DNA of 25,050 nucleotides from Cerasibacillus sp036516575 (GCF_036516575.1 NZ_DATBTY010000028.1:1-25050), one strand, 5' to 3'. Numbered from the stretch's first letter, positions 1 through 8,278 are shown. Numbers and translations: made by a program. The notes: generated by a model not told the origin, from the sequence alone.

Positions 1-1
1 T

Positions 2-79
2 GAGTCATATAACTATGTAACCGCTTACGAAAATGGCTATTATTTAATAAGGGGGATTTATGAGATTTCATTGCCTTGA
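2..79 (+). CDS. Possible 3' end of an upstream gene (partial)
   Basis: A frame is open from the first bases of the window to a TGA at 77-79 and would encode about 25 residues ending in IRGIYEISLP. The other two forward frames stop at once. The residues look protein-like (NGYYLIRGIYE), but the piece is too short to assign to a family. It ends about 30 bp before the Sat-like gene, so if real it could be the preceding gene of the same operon. A cre-like site lies inside it, which argues the other way, for this being a promoter region. I cannot decide between the two from the window. Confidence 0.3.
   Translation, partial: ESYNYVTAYENGYYLIRGIYEISLP
16..29 (+). promoter_or_regulatory. cre-like CcpA site ahead of the Sat-like gene
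   Basis: TGTAACCGCTTACG matches the catabolite-responsive element consensus TGWAANCGNTNWCA at 13 of 14 positions; the last base differs. It lies about 80 bp upstream of the Sat-like start. It may overlap the end of an upstream reading frame, so a regulatory role is inferred from sequence match only. Confidence 0.4.
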
Positions 80-113
80 GTCTTATCCTAAAGATAAAGG
101 AGGAGAAAGATGA
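60..113 (+). CDS. Possible 17-residue leader peptide overlapping the sat-like start
   Basis: An ATG at 60-62 sits about four bases after a strong GGGGG ribosome site and opens a 17-codon frame (MRFHCLESYPKDKGGER). Its TGA stop shares ATGA with the start of the next gene at 110. Such an overlap is typical of translational coupling. The peptide matches nothing I recognise and contains a single Cys codon. It may be a leader peptide controlling the downstream enzyme, or a chance frame. No comparative evidence is available here. Confidence 0.25.
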   Translation: MRFHCLESYPKDKGGER

Positions 114-1831
114 TAGAAAAATTGATTAATGAACAAAATCAGGCATACTTGAATTATCCACAACAACCACATGGTGGAAAATTAGTTAATCGTGTATTGA
201 AGGGGGATGAACTGGAAAGGGCATATGAAAGGGCGATAGAACTTCCAACAATCATGGTTGATTTAGAAGCCGTAATTACGCTGGAAATGATCGCAACTGG
301 TGTATTATCTCCTAATGAAGGGTTTATGAATGAAGCTGATTATAAATCAGTACTTGAACATGGTCGTTTAGCAAATGGAGTCATTTGGCCGGTGCCATTA
401 AGCTTTGCTCCAATAGGTGAAAAGAACAGGGCAGTGATTCAGTCACTTTCAATTGGAGATGATGTGGTACTGACTGATGAAAGTAAAGAACCGGTCGCTA
501 TACTTAAAGTAGAAGACATCTTTTCATATAATAAAGAAATGCGTGCATCACATCTATTCGGAACGACAGATCGGAATCATCCCGGTGTCGATGCCATATA
601 TCGACGAATGGGGGATACCGCATTAGGAGGTCCGATACAATTACTACGGCGTGTTCATTGGGGACCGTTTGAAAAGATGCGTATGGAGCCAAAAGATACG
701 TGGCATTTATTTTACGAGGAGAAAAAATTTCGCTCTGTAGGTGGATTTATAACAGGAGCTAATCCGTTACATCGGGGACATGAATACATTCATAAAAATG
801 CTTTAGAAGAAATGGATGGGTTATTAATTCAACCGCTTGTTGAGATGGCAAAACGGGAATATACGAGACATGAATTTCGGATGTTAGCTTACCGAAGTGT
901 GTTAGATACGTATTATCCTAAAAATCGCTCTGTCCTTTCTCCATTAAGGGTGACCTATATTTTTGCTGGTCCGCGAGAGACTGTTTTACATGCCTTGATT
1001 ATGAAAAATTATGGCTGTACGCATGCACTTATCGGAAGAGATCATGCCGGAATTGGTGATTATTATGATAAATATGCGAGTCACACGATTTTTGAACAAT
1101 TTACTCCTGAAGAGCTAGGAATCGATGTGCGTTTATTTTATGAGGTATTTTATTGCACACGTTGTGATAGCTTGGGTACAGTACAAACATGCCCACATGA
1201 CGTCCGTTTTAGAATCAATATTTCTGGTACAGGTATTCGTGAATTACTCAGGCATGGACTGTTACCACCTAAAGAAATTGTGCGACCAGAATCAGCGCGT
1301 ATTGCTATGCAAGGTGTACAACCAAAAGGACTGGATGAAGATAATGAGTCTATATCGCCTGTCGGAAAAACAATTCATAGTATTTTTCCTTATTACTTAA
1401 AATCGACCCAACTAGGGGGAGCAAAACGTACACAACCATTAGAGCCTAGTGAATTAACCATTCAAGATTTGGAAAGAGCTGTCATGGATGTTCGGTTGAA
1501 TGCTAATCGTATTTATCAAGATATTTTCGATGAATTTAGTTATATGACTGATCTAAATCGAACGTTACAACCAGACTGGCGGACAGAAGCGCGTGAAGCT
1601 GTGCGTGAGCAACAACAAATGGTTATTGATGATTTGCAAGAAAAGTTGAACCAAGCACCAGAAAAAGCATCGGATGAATTTATGTATCAAGATAGAGCTG
1701 AGGCAAAAAAAGAGCTCGATGTTGCAAAACGAATCATGCAAGATATCCCTTCAGCTTTGAACAAAGAGTTACTAACATATCGGACATGGAATCCATTGCC
1801 TTACAATCGTTATCGCGGTAGTGATGATTGA
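110..1831 (+). CDS. sat: ATP sulfurylase-like nucleotidyltransferase with altered sulfate motif and C-terminal extension
   Basis: The 573-residue protein follows the dissimilatory-type sulfate adenylyltransferase fold, which makes APS and pyrophosphate from ATP and sulfate. Visible hallmarks are PHGGKLV near residue 20, HRGHE at 221-225, AGPRE near 286-290, NYGCTH at 300-305 and the ATP-binding GRDHAG at 309-314. Cys349, Cys352 and Cys361 (with CPH) resemble the zinc site, followed by ISGT at 371-374. The nearly invariant Q-x-R-N-P motif that holds sulfate reads T-G-A-N-P (215-219), so the catalytic Gln and Arg are absent. The usual K-x-G-D loop after the next strand is also changed (EMAKREYTR). 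Residues from about 430 to 573 form a helical, charged extension with no APS-kinase P-loop; bacterial Sat is usually about 380-430 residues. GGAGG precedes the ATG by a good distance. Family membership is firm; sulfate as substrate is doubtful. No other sulfate-assimilation gene is adjacent. Confidence 0.85.
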   Translation: MIEKLINEQNQAYLNYPQQPHGGKLVNRVLKGDELERAYERAIELPTIMVDLEAVITLEMIATGVLSPNEGFMNEADYKSVLEHGRLANGVIWPVPLSFAPIGEKNRAVIQSLSIGDDVVLTDESKEPVAILKVEDIFSYNKEMRASHLFGTTDRNHPGVDAIYRRMGDTALGGPIQLLRRVHWGPFEKMRMEPKDTWHLFYEEKKFRSVGGFITGANPLHRGHEYIHKNALEEMDGLLIQPLVEMAKREYTRHEFRMLAYRSVLDTYYPKNRSVLSPLRVTYIFAGPRETVLHALIMKNYGCTHALIGRDHAGIGDYYDKYASHTIFEQFTPEELGIDVRLFYEVFYCTRCDSLGTVQTCPHDVRFRINISGTGIRELLRHGLLPPKEIVRPESARIAMQGVQPKGLDEDNESISPVGKTIHSIFPYYLKSTQLGGAKRTQPLEPSELTIQDLERAVMDVRLNANRIYQDIFDEFSYMTDLNRTLQPDWRTEAREAVREQQQMVIDDLQEKLNQAPEKASDEFMYQDRAEAKKELDVAKRIMQDIPSALNKELLTYRTWNPLPYNRYRGSDD

Positions 1832-1940
1832 TGAGACAGAATAAAAGATAAAGACATAAAATAGGTCTATATGATTGAAAATTATTACTTAATATTTAAA
1901 GCTAGGCCTGAAATTATTTGGGTAAGAAGATAAAAATATC

Positions 1941-2327
1941 AAGAGGCTAGGACAAACCGCCAGTGAATGTAAAAAGAAGTTAGGTAGTCCATTTTGAGAT
2001 GGAGTCATCTAACTTCTTTTTATTCTAATTAAATGAATGAATCAATTTCACCATGTGCTAATAACTTCGTCGACTTGTACTGGAGGTGGTGCTTTCCGTA
2101 GGCATGGCTTCAGCATCTTCGAAAGAAAACCACTTCCTACGGGGTATTCCGACTCTTGCTATTTCCGCGATGCGCAGGCGTGCTAGTGTCGGCGTTGGTC
2201 CAAGGGCGGGACCACTTTTGCCCGACTAGAAGTTAGCCACCTATCATTCCTGTCAACAAGATATGAAATGAAACCGATGACTGGAACCGTTCTAATGTGT
2301 TCTTGGCTAGTTTTGATCCAGCCCTAT
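1941..2327. repeat. GC-rich structured intergenic repeat with imperfect terminal inverted repeats (MITE-like)
   Basis: The roughly 385-bp stretch has no reading frame and is clearly richer in GC than its surroundings in its middle (about 2085-2235). Its left end, GGCTAGGACAAACCGCC, and the complement of its right end, GGCTGGATCAAAACTAGCC, form imperfect inverted repeats. The core contains CTTTCCGTAGGCATGGCTTC and CCTACGGGGT. This layout resembles, from memory, a multi-copy intergenic repeat common in Bacillaceae genomes. A nested hairpin at 2183-2229 (CTAG..TCGG..TGGTCC pairing with GGACCA..CCGACTAG) shows conserved structure. It ends a few bases from the stop of the dead lipoprotein gene. 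Only one copy is in this window, so its repeat nature rests on recall. Confidence 0.55.
1971..2021 (+). terminator. Intrinsic terminator-like hairpin downstream of the Sat-like gene
   Basis: AAAAAGAAGTTAGGTAGTCC (1971-1990) pairs with the complement at 2001-2021 around an 11-base loop, and the right arm ends in a run of five T. Because the arms begin with A5 and end with T5, it can act in both directions. It lies about 140 bp past the stop codon and inside the left part of the repeat element described separately. Confidence 0.6.
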
Positions 2328-2330
2328 TAT

Positions 2331-3909
2331 TTATTCATTAATAGTGACATCTTTTAATTTATAAAATCCTGAAGAATCTGCCCAAAATCTTTTAACTTCA
2401 TCTCTGTAGCCCATAATATGATCAGGATGATAGAGGAAGACCATTGGAACGACTTCATTTAAATAATCAGTCGCATCTATATACATCTCTTGACGCTTAT
2501 CTTGATCTTGTTCAACTCGAGCTTCGTAGAGCATATTGTCAAATTGGTTATCTTTCATAAATACTCTATTTCCTGTACCAGCATGTTCAGAGTGGAAAAG
2601 CATATGCATTGGGTAGTCAGCATCTCCAGTCCCTAAAGATAGTCCTAAAATAAACATGTCATGTTCTCCTGCAGAGGTAGCCTCTAAATAGGCACCCCAT
2701 TCAACGACTTTTAATTCGACATCGATACCAATCACAGCTAAATCGGATTGTGTTAATGTCGCGATATCGATACGTTCACGACTATCATTCGTCCAGATAG
2801 TCGTTTTAAATCCATCCTCATATCCCGCTTCTTTTAGTAAAGCCTTGGCACCTTCGATATCTTTCTCAATACCTTTGACTTTATCGCTATATCCAAAATT
2901 CGTATCATTTACGGGTCCTGTTGCTAATTAACCAGTACCTTCAAGTACCCCTTCAAGCATTTTGTCTTTACTTAGAGCTTTTGCCACTGCTTGACGGACG
3001 CGCTGATCATTAAATGGTTCTTTTTCCATATTAAATCCTAGATAAGTAATACTAGCGGCATTTCTTTGACACATGGGATTCTGGTAAACAAATTACGTTA
3101 AACAGAAATGAGGATTATTGGGGCGAACCGGCTAAAGTTGATACAGTAACAATTAAAATTGTCCCTGAGGATTTAACACGTGTAGCTGAATTAGAAACAG
3201 GCGAAGCACATATTATTGAGCCTGTTACACCCAGCGATATGGAACGTGTTGAACAAACAGATGGAACGAATGTCTATCAGAAAATAAAATATCCTGTTCC
3301 TATTGGATGATTATTGATGTACGTATCAGGTTCATCACCATTTTCCATACCCTCATAGTCTTTTTCAATCACTTCTTTACTAACCATACTAGATGCATAG
3401 TGGGCCATGTGTGCAGGTAGCGGAGCAAATGGTTCTTCAGTAATAAATTGTACCCTGTAATCATCTAAAATCTTAACTTCCTGAACAATTTCAAATAGAA
3501 TGACGCGAGGTGAAGCAATTTTTTCATCTAGAATACGTTCAATATTAGCCTTGACTACTTCAGCGTTAAATTCAGATCCATCATGAAATTTAACACCTTC
3601 TCGTAATTTAAATTTCCAAATGTTATCTTCAACAGCCTCCCATGATTCAGCAAGAAGTGGTTTTAATTCCATATCTTCATCAAATGTTGTTAAAGTTTCA
3701 TAAATATTAGTAGAAACATTGCCGGATGGCACATCACTAGCGATATGAGGGGCTAGTGAGGAGGCTTCCGAAAGGGTAGCAACAATTAAATCACCACCTG
3801 TTTGATCTTCTGTTTTAGAGCCTGACTCTTGTGAACAGGCTGTTAAAACAAGTACGAATAAGAGAATAAATGCAGTGAACTTTAACCTTAGTTTCCTCAT
3901 TGTTTCCAT
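2331..3909 (-). pseudogene. ABC transporter oligopeptide-type substrate-binding lipoprotein, disrupted by internal inversion and a stop
   Basis: The minus strand encodes the two ends of an SBP_bac_5 (DppA/OppA-like) binding protein, which captures peptides or similar solutes outside the membrane for an ABC importer. The N-terminal part starts near 3909 or 3900 with a lipoprotein signal ending LTAC and runs to GTGYFIF at about 3280, where it meets a stop. The C-terminal part is readable from about 3064 to 2331 but carries an in-frame TAA at 2928-2930 (after LEGTG). The missing middle is present at 3061-3283 on the opposite strand. Together the pieces give about 526 codons, the normal family length. 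The in-frame rejoining of one junction, a one-frame slip at the other, and the TAA make this a pseudogene. No permease or ATPase gene is nearby. Intact-looking parts could be translated separately, but neither would be a full binding protein. Confidence 0.9.
3061..3283 (+). other. Inverted internal segment of the lipoprotein pseudogene
   Basis: Read on the plus strand, this segment encodes the typical middle of an SBP_bac_5 protein: FDTWDSGKQITLNRNEDYWG, then a strand-rich part with ELETGEAHIIEP, ending NVYQKI. The frame has a stop just upstream on this strand (TAG at 3053-3055) and no start, so it is not an independent gene. Flipping it restores GTGYFIF-FDTWDSG in frame at one end and leaves a one-frame slip at the other. 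The two ends share only a short inverted match, TTTCT at 3061 and AGAAA at 3279, so the inversion probably arose at microhomology and not through a site-specific recombinase. Confidence 0.9.
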
Positions 3910-4223
3910 CAATCCTTTTCACATTTTTTTAATAAAAATACCCATTTTATTTATTGGACTTTTTAGAAAAATTAAACATTACTTTACTGCATTACGGTAT
4001 AAAAGTAAAGTTTCGATTTCATTGAAAGTATATATAAATTTTAATTATAGAAATATGTGAAGTTATGAGCATGTTGTTTGTGTTTTTTGTTATATATTGT
4101 TTAAAATCATCATGTATACAATATAACTAAGTTGGGAAACTGAATATAGAAGGTATTCATTACCACTAGTTTTTTTCATCATGATGGAAAGTGAACATAT
4201 TTTACAAAATGGGAGGCAATATT
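3910..4223. other. AT-rich intergenic region between the pseudogene and the alcohol dehydrogenase
   Basis: The 314-bp stretch separates two divergent genes and must hold their promoters. For the plus-strand gene, TACAAT at 4117-4122 and TATAAC at 4122-4127 are possible -10 elements, but no -35 box sits at a good distance. A loose ATTGT/ACAAT inverted repeat spans 4096-4122. No terminator, RNA gene or convincing small gene was seen. A 61-codon AT-rich frame on the plus strand here is judged accidental. Confidence 0.5.
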
Positions 4224-5381
4224 ATGGCAAACACACAATCAGCATTTCATATGCCATCTGTAAACTTGTTTGGATCAGGTTCAGTAAATGAAGCAGGTAC
4301 ACGTTTAAAAGGATTAGGTGTTAAAAAAACACTATTAGTAACTGACGAAGGACTTCACAAGCTAGGAATATCGGAAAAAATTGCAACAATCATTCGCGAT
4401 GCAGGTGTAGAAGTATCTATTTATCCCAAAGCAGAACCAAATCCAACAGATAAAAACGTTGAAGATGGTTTAAAAGCATTTAAAGCAGAAGCATGTGATA
4501 GTATTGTTACATTAGGTGGCGGTAGTTCACATGATGCTGGTAAAGCCATTGCTCTAGTAGCCGCAAATGGTGGAAAAATTCATGATTATGAAGGTGTTGA
4601 CATATCTGAAAAACCAATGGTACCTTTAGTAGCTATAAACACAACAGCAGGTACAGGTAGTGAGTTAACTAAATTTACAATTATTACAGATACAGCACGT
4701 AAAGTAAAAATGGCCATTATTGATAAACATGTGACACCAACACTTTCTATTAATGATCCGGATTTAATGGTTGGTATGCCTGCAGGTTTAACTGCTGCAA
4801 CTGGTCTTGATGCATTAACACATGCGATTGAAGCATATGTTTCTACTAATGCAACACCAATTACAGATGCACTTGCCATTCAAGCAATGCGTATTATTCC
4901 AAAATATTTACCTCGTGCTGTTGCAAATGGGCAAGATATAGAAGCACGTGAACAAATGGCTTATGCACAATCATTAGCAGGAATGGCATTTAACAACGCT
5001 GGTTTAGGTTATGTACATGCAATTGCACACCAATTTGGTGGTTTTTATAACTTCCCACACGGTGTATGTAATGCAATCCTCTTACCACATGTATGCCGAT
5101 TCAATCTAATTTCAAATGTAGAGCGTTATGCAGATATCGCTTCATTCTTAGGTGAAAATGTAGAAGGACTGAGCGATTATGATGCAGCTCAAATTGCTAT
5201 TGATACCATTGTAAGACTTGGACATGATTTAGGAATTCCATCTGGATTCAAGGAAATGGGTGCCAAAGAGGCAGATATTCCAACATTGGCTAAAAATGCG
5301 ATGAAAGATGCTACCGCATTAACAAACCCACGTAGACCAAAATTAGAAGAAGTCGAGGAAATTATTAAAAACGCAATGTAA
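4224..5381 (+). CDS. Iron-type (group III) NAD-dependent alcohol dehydrogenase
   Basis: The 385-residue cytosolic enzyme belongs to the Fe-ADH family, which oxidises primary alcohols or reduces aldehydes with NAD(H). It strongly resembles, from memory, Bacillus methanolicus methanol dehydrogenase. The N-terminal dinucleotide domain carries GGGSSHD at 98-104 and TTAGTGSE at 140-147. The C-terminal helical domain has the metal ligands expected of FucO-like enzymes: Asp196 and His200 in GLDALTHAIEA, His265 in HAIAHQ and His279 in NFPHG. Length is normal. The ATG at 4224 is preferred over an in-frame GTG at 4191 because GGGAGG precedes it at the right spacing. It stands alone between the divergent pseudogene and its own terminator, so it gives no pathway hint. 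The exact alcohol cannot be told from sequence. Confidence 0.93.
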   Translation: MANTQSAFHMPSVNLFGSGSVNEAGTRLKGLGVKKTLLVTDEGLHKLGISEKIATIIRDAGVEVSIYPKAEPNPTDKNVEDGLKAFKAEACDSIVTLGGGSSHDAGKAIALVAANGGKIHDYEGVDISEKPMVPLVAINTTAGTGSELTKFTIITDTARKVKMAIIDKHVTPTLSINDPDLMVGMPAGLTAATGLDALTHAIEAYVSTNATPITDALAIQAMRIIPKYLPRAVANGQDIEAREQMAYAQSLAGMAFNNAGLGYVHAIAHQFGGFYNFPHGVCNAILLPHVCRFNLISNVERYADIASFLGENVEGLSDYDAAQIAIDTIVRLGHDLGIPSGFKEMGAKEADIPTLAKNAMKDATALTNPRRPKLEEVEEIIKNAM

Positions 5382-5387
5382 AATGAG

Positions 5388-5417
5388 AAACCCCTTCTTA
5401 AATGAAGGGGTTTTTTT
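5388..5417 (+). terminator. Intrinsic terminator after the alcohol dehydrogenase
   Basis: CCCCTTC (5391-5397) pairs perfectly with GAAGGGG (5404-5410) around a six-base loop, with flanking A/T pairs and seven T following. Confidence 0.92.
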
Positions 5418-5432
5418 AAAAACCTTTTCTCA

Positions 5433-5458
5433 TGAAACTTTTATAATACATATACGTA
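5433..5458 (+). promoter_or_regulatory. Sigma-W-type ECF promoter for the UPF0182 gene
   Basis: TGAAAC at 5433-5438 and CGTA at 5455-5458 are separated by exactly 16 bases, the consensus of Bacillus sigma-W and related ECF sigma factors. Transcription would begin about 65 bases before the UPF0182 start. The preceding terminator ends just before it, so this is likely the gene's own promoter. Sigma-W control implies induction by cell-envelope stress. Confidence 0.7.
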
Positions 5459-5528
5459 ATATAAGATGTAACCATTCCAATCATTTGTTATGATTAAGAG
5501 TGGAGCAAAAATTAAAAGGGGGAACATT

Positions 5529-8273
5529 ATGGAGGACTTTAGAAAAGCGATACACATCGATCAGTTAAAAAGGTGGCGGCGTTTAGGACGACGTTTATCT
5601 ATTACAATTGCAATCCTCTTTATACTTTTAGTTATTGGTTGGCCAACCTTTAAGTGGTTCGTTGATTATATTTGGATGAACACTCTTGGTTTTGGAAATG
5701 TATTCACAACCATTTTATCTAGTAAAATCATACTAGGTTTTATCGGCTTTGTATTATTCGGCATAACGTCAATGATAACCTTGCATTGGATTCGTCGTGT
5801 ATACCTCAATCAATTTGGGTCACATCAAGTTGCGGCTATTCTTCGGAAAAAGAAAGCAATGAATTTAATTACTCTTTTTATCAGCCTAATTATCGGCTTG
5901 ATAGGGAGTGTTATTGTTCAAGGTGTAGGTTGGGAAGTCGCTTTGAAATTCTTAAAGCACACATCTTTTGGAATTAAAGATCCGTATTTTAATTTAGACG
6001 TATCTTTTTATATGTTTGTATTACCATTTTTAAAATTTGTTGTTTATGTATTACTTGGTTTAACAATCTTTTTCTTTATCATTGAAATCGGTGCATATTC
6101 TGTTTTTAATATTTACCGAGATAATCGATTAGCTCAAATACATATGGGAGTAACTCTTATTATACTTGGGGTCCTTTTTGCGGTACTCCACTTTTTATCA
6201 ATATATGGGACTGTGCTAACGGATTCAGTTAACCTATTCCAAAAAAGTGTCGTACATGGTTTAAGCTATACTGATAAATTAATTAATATTCCTAAAGGGT
6301 ATATATTAGCAGGGGTTGCGATTATTAGTTCAATCTGGATGATCCTTGCTTTAACACGCGGAAAGATTCATCAGATGATTAAGCCGATTATTCTTTATAT
6401 ATCTTTACTTATTATCGGTCAAGGTGCTGCAGTCATCGTACAAAGTTTTATCGTGTCACCAAATGAATTCGTCCGAGAAAAACCGTTTCTTGAGCATAAT
6501 TTAACATTTACACGTGCTGCCTACGCACTTGATGATATTAAAGTTAAGGAGCATCCTGGGAATTATTCATTAACGGATGATATGGTGAAACGTAATGAAT
6601 TGACTTTAAATAACGTGCGATTAAATGATTCTCGCCCACTATTGGATATTTATAATCAGATTCAAACATTTAGAACATACTACAAGTTTAATAATGTTGA
6701 TATCGATCGCTATAAAGTAGATGGTAAGTATGAACAAGTCTTTATTGGTGCAAGAGAATTAAGTATGGATGATTTGCCATCCCAAGCAAAAACATGGGTC
6801 AACCGTAATCTAAGATATACTCATGGATACGGCGTTGCGATGAGCCATGTAAATAAAGTGACAAAGCAAGGTCAGCCTGAATATATGATGAAAAATCTAC
6901 CACCGGAAGGAACATTTGATGTTAAACGGCCACAAATATACTTTGGTGAAGAAGATTATCCGAATGTCATCGTCAATTCTAAAGTCGACGAATTTGATTA
7001 TCCAAAAGGAGAGGAAAACGAAACACATCGTTATGAAGCTGATTTAGGTATTCCATTAAAAGGATTGAATAAAGTCTTATTCGCAATAAGTGAAGGCTCG
7101 TTTCGCATGTTAGTATCGGACCAATTAACGAAAGATAGTCAATTATTAGCTACACGAAACATTATGGACCGAGTGAAAAAAATTGCTCCTTTCTTTGAAT
7201 ATGATGAGGATCCATATGTTTTCATTCGTGACGATGGTTCACTAGCTTGGATCATTGATGCTTATGTAACCGCAGAAAGATATCCATATTCTGAACCACA
7301 TGCAAAGCATGAGAATTATATTCGTAATTCTGTAAAAGTGATGATTGATGCTTATACAGGTGAAGTGAATTTTTATATTGCGGATCCTCATGATCCGTTA
7401 TTAAAGACATATGAACGCATATTCCCTGAATTATTTACAAAGGAGATTCCAGAAGATGTTAAGGCCCATTTCCGTTACCCACAGAAACTCTTTAAAATTC
7501 AAGCGAAAATGTATGGAACATATCATATGTCTAACTTAGAAGTATTTTACAACCGTGAAGATTATTGGGAGTTCCCAACGGAAAAGTATTTTAATAAAGA
7601 TATAGAAATGAATCCGTATTATATGACAATGGCTCTACCAGACCAACATCAGGAAGAATTTATATTAATGATGCCTTATACACCGAAGAAAAGACAAAAT
7701 ATGATTGCCTGGATTGGTGTCCGAAATGACGGTGAACATTATGGAGAAATGTTTGTCTACCGTTTTCCTAAACAGAAAAATATATATGGACCACAGCAAA
7801 TTGAAAATCGAATTAATCAGGATAGTGTCATTTCACAGCAATTGAATTTATGGGCACAAGGTGGCTCGAAGGTTATACGTGGTAACTTACTTGCGATACC
7901 AATTGAAGATACCGTTCTTTATGTGGAACCAATTTATATTGAATCTTCAAATGAAACATCACTCCCTGAAGTGAAGCAGGTTGTCATGGCTTATGGTGAG
8001 CATATCGTTATGGAAGAAACATTTGAAAAAGCTTTAGATAAAATCTTAAGCTTTGTTGATCCAGATCACAAAGGAGAAACAAAAGCGGATAAAGACAATA
8101 AGAAAGATCAAGCTAAGAAAGAAAAAGAACCGTTATTAGATTCTGAAACAATTCTTAGAGAAGTATCTCAATTATTTGATGAATACCGAGATGCATTAGG
8201 AAATGGAGACTGGGAAAAAGCCGCAGAAATTATGACAGAAATTGAATCACACTTAGAAGAAATTAACAAATAG
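5529..8273 (+). CDS. UPF0182 family large integral membrane protein
   Basis: The 914-residue protein matches the UPF0182 (COG1615) family, whose function is not known. About seven hydrophobic segments occupy the first third (roughly 22-40, 62-86, 112-132, 160-188, 204-226, 256-275 and 284-306). A large domain of about 500 residues follows, probably on the outer face. Near residues 855-875 comes a lysine- and glutamate-rich linker, then a short helical acidic tail. The start at 5529 is chosen because AAAGGGGG precedes it; an ATG at 5490 lacks a ribosome site. The gene is monocistronic, between two hairpin terminators. A sigma-W-type promoter precedes it, which suggests a role in envelope stress. 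Family assignment is firm; function is unknown. Confidence 0.92.
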   Translation: MEDFRKAIHIDQLKRWRRLGRRLSITIAILFILLVIGWPTFKWFVDYIWMNTLGFGNVFTTILSSKIILGFIGFVLFGITSMITLHWIRRVYLNQFGSHQVAAILRKKKAMNLITLFISLIIGLIGSVIVQGVGWEVALKFLKHTSFGIKDPYFNLDVSFYMFVLPFLKFVVYVLLGLTIFFFIIEIGAYSVFNIYRDNRLAQIHMGVTLIILGVLFAVLHFLSIYGTVLTDSVNLFQKSVVHGLSYTDKLINIPKGYILAGVAIISSIWMILALTRGKIHQMIKPIILYISLLIIGQGAAVIVQSFIVSPNEFVREKPFLEHNLTFTRAAYALDDIKVKEHPGNYSLTDDMVKRNELTLNNVRLNDSRPLLDIYNQIQTFRTYYKFNNVDIDRYKVDGKYEQVFIGARELSMDDLPSQAKTWVNRNLRYTHGYGVAMSHVNKVTKQGQPEYMMKNLPPEGTFDVKRPQIYFGEEDYPNVIVNSKVDEFDYPKGEENETHRYEADLGIPLKGLNKVLFAISEGSFRMLVSDQLTKDSQLLATRNIMDRVKKIAPFFEYDEDPYVFIRDDGSLAWIIDAYVTAERYPYSEPHAKHENYIRNSVKVMIDAYTGEVNFYIADPHDPLLKTYERIFPELFTKEIPEDVKAHFRYPQKLFKIQAKMYGTYHMSNLEVFYNREDYWEFPTEKYFNKDIEMNPYYMTMALPDQHQEEFILMMPYTPKKRQNMIAWIGVRNDGEHYGEMFVYRFPKQKNIYGPQQIENRINQDSVISQQLNLWAQGGSKVIRGNLLAIPIEDTVLYVEPIYIESSNETSLPEVKQVVMAYGEHIVMEETFEKALDKILSFVDPDHKGETKADKDNKKDQAKKEKEPLLDSETILREVSQLFDEYRDALGNGDWEKAAEIMTEIESHLEEINK

Positions 8274-8278
8274 CATGA

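Noticed and set aside
1400..1828. APS kinase domain fused to Sat
   Set aside because: The region has no Walker A motif or other kinase signature.
3061..3283. Invertible phase-variation cassette
   Set aside because: No recombinase gene is present, the ends share only about 5 bp of inverted homology, and the gene has a further stop and a frame slip, so switching would not restore it.
3875..4060. 61-codon plus-strand frame at the start of the lipoprotein gene
   Set aside because: Very AT-rich, no ribosome site and partly antisense to the lipoprotein signal; it looks like a chance frame.
4096..4122. Rex operator upstream of the alcohol dehydrogenase
   Set aside because: Only ATTGT/ACAAT ends are present, and the inner TTGTGA/TCACAA half sites are missing.
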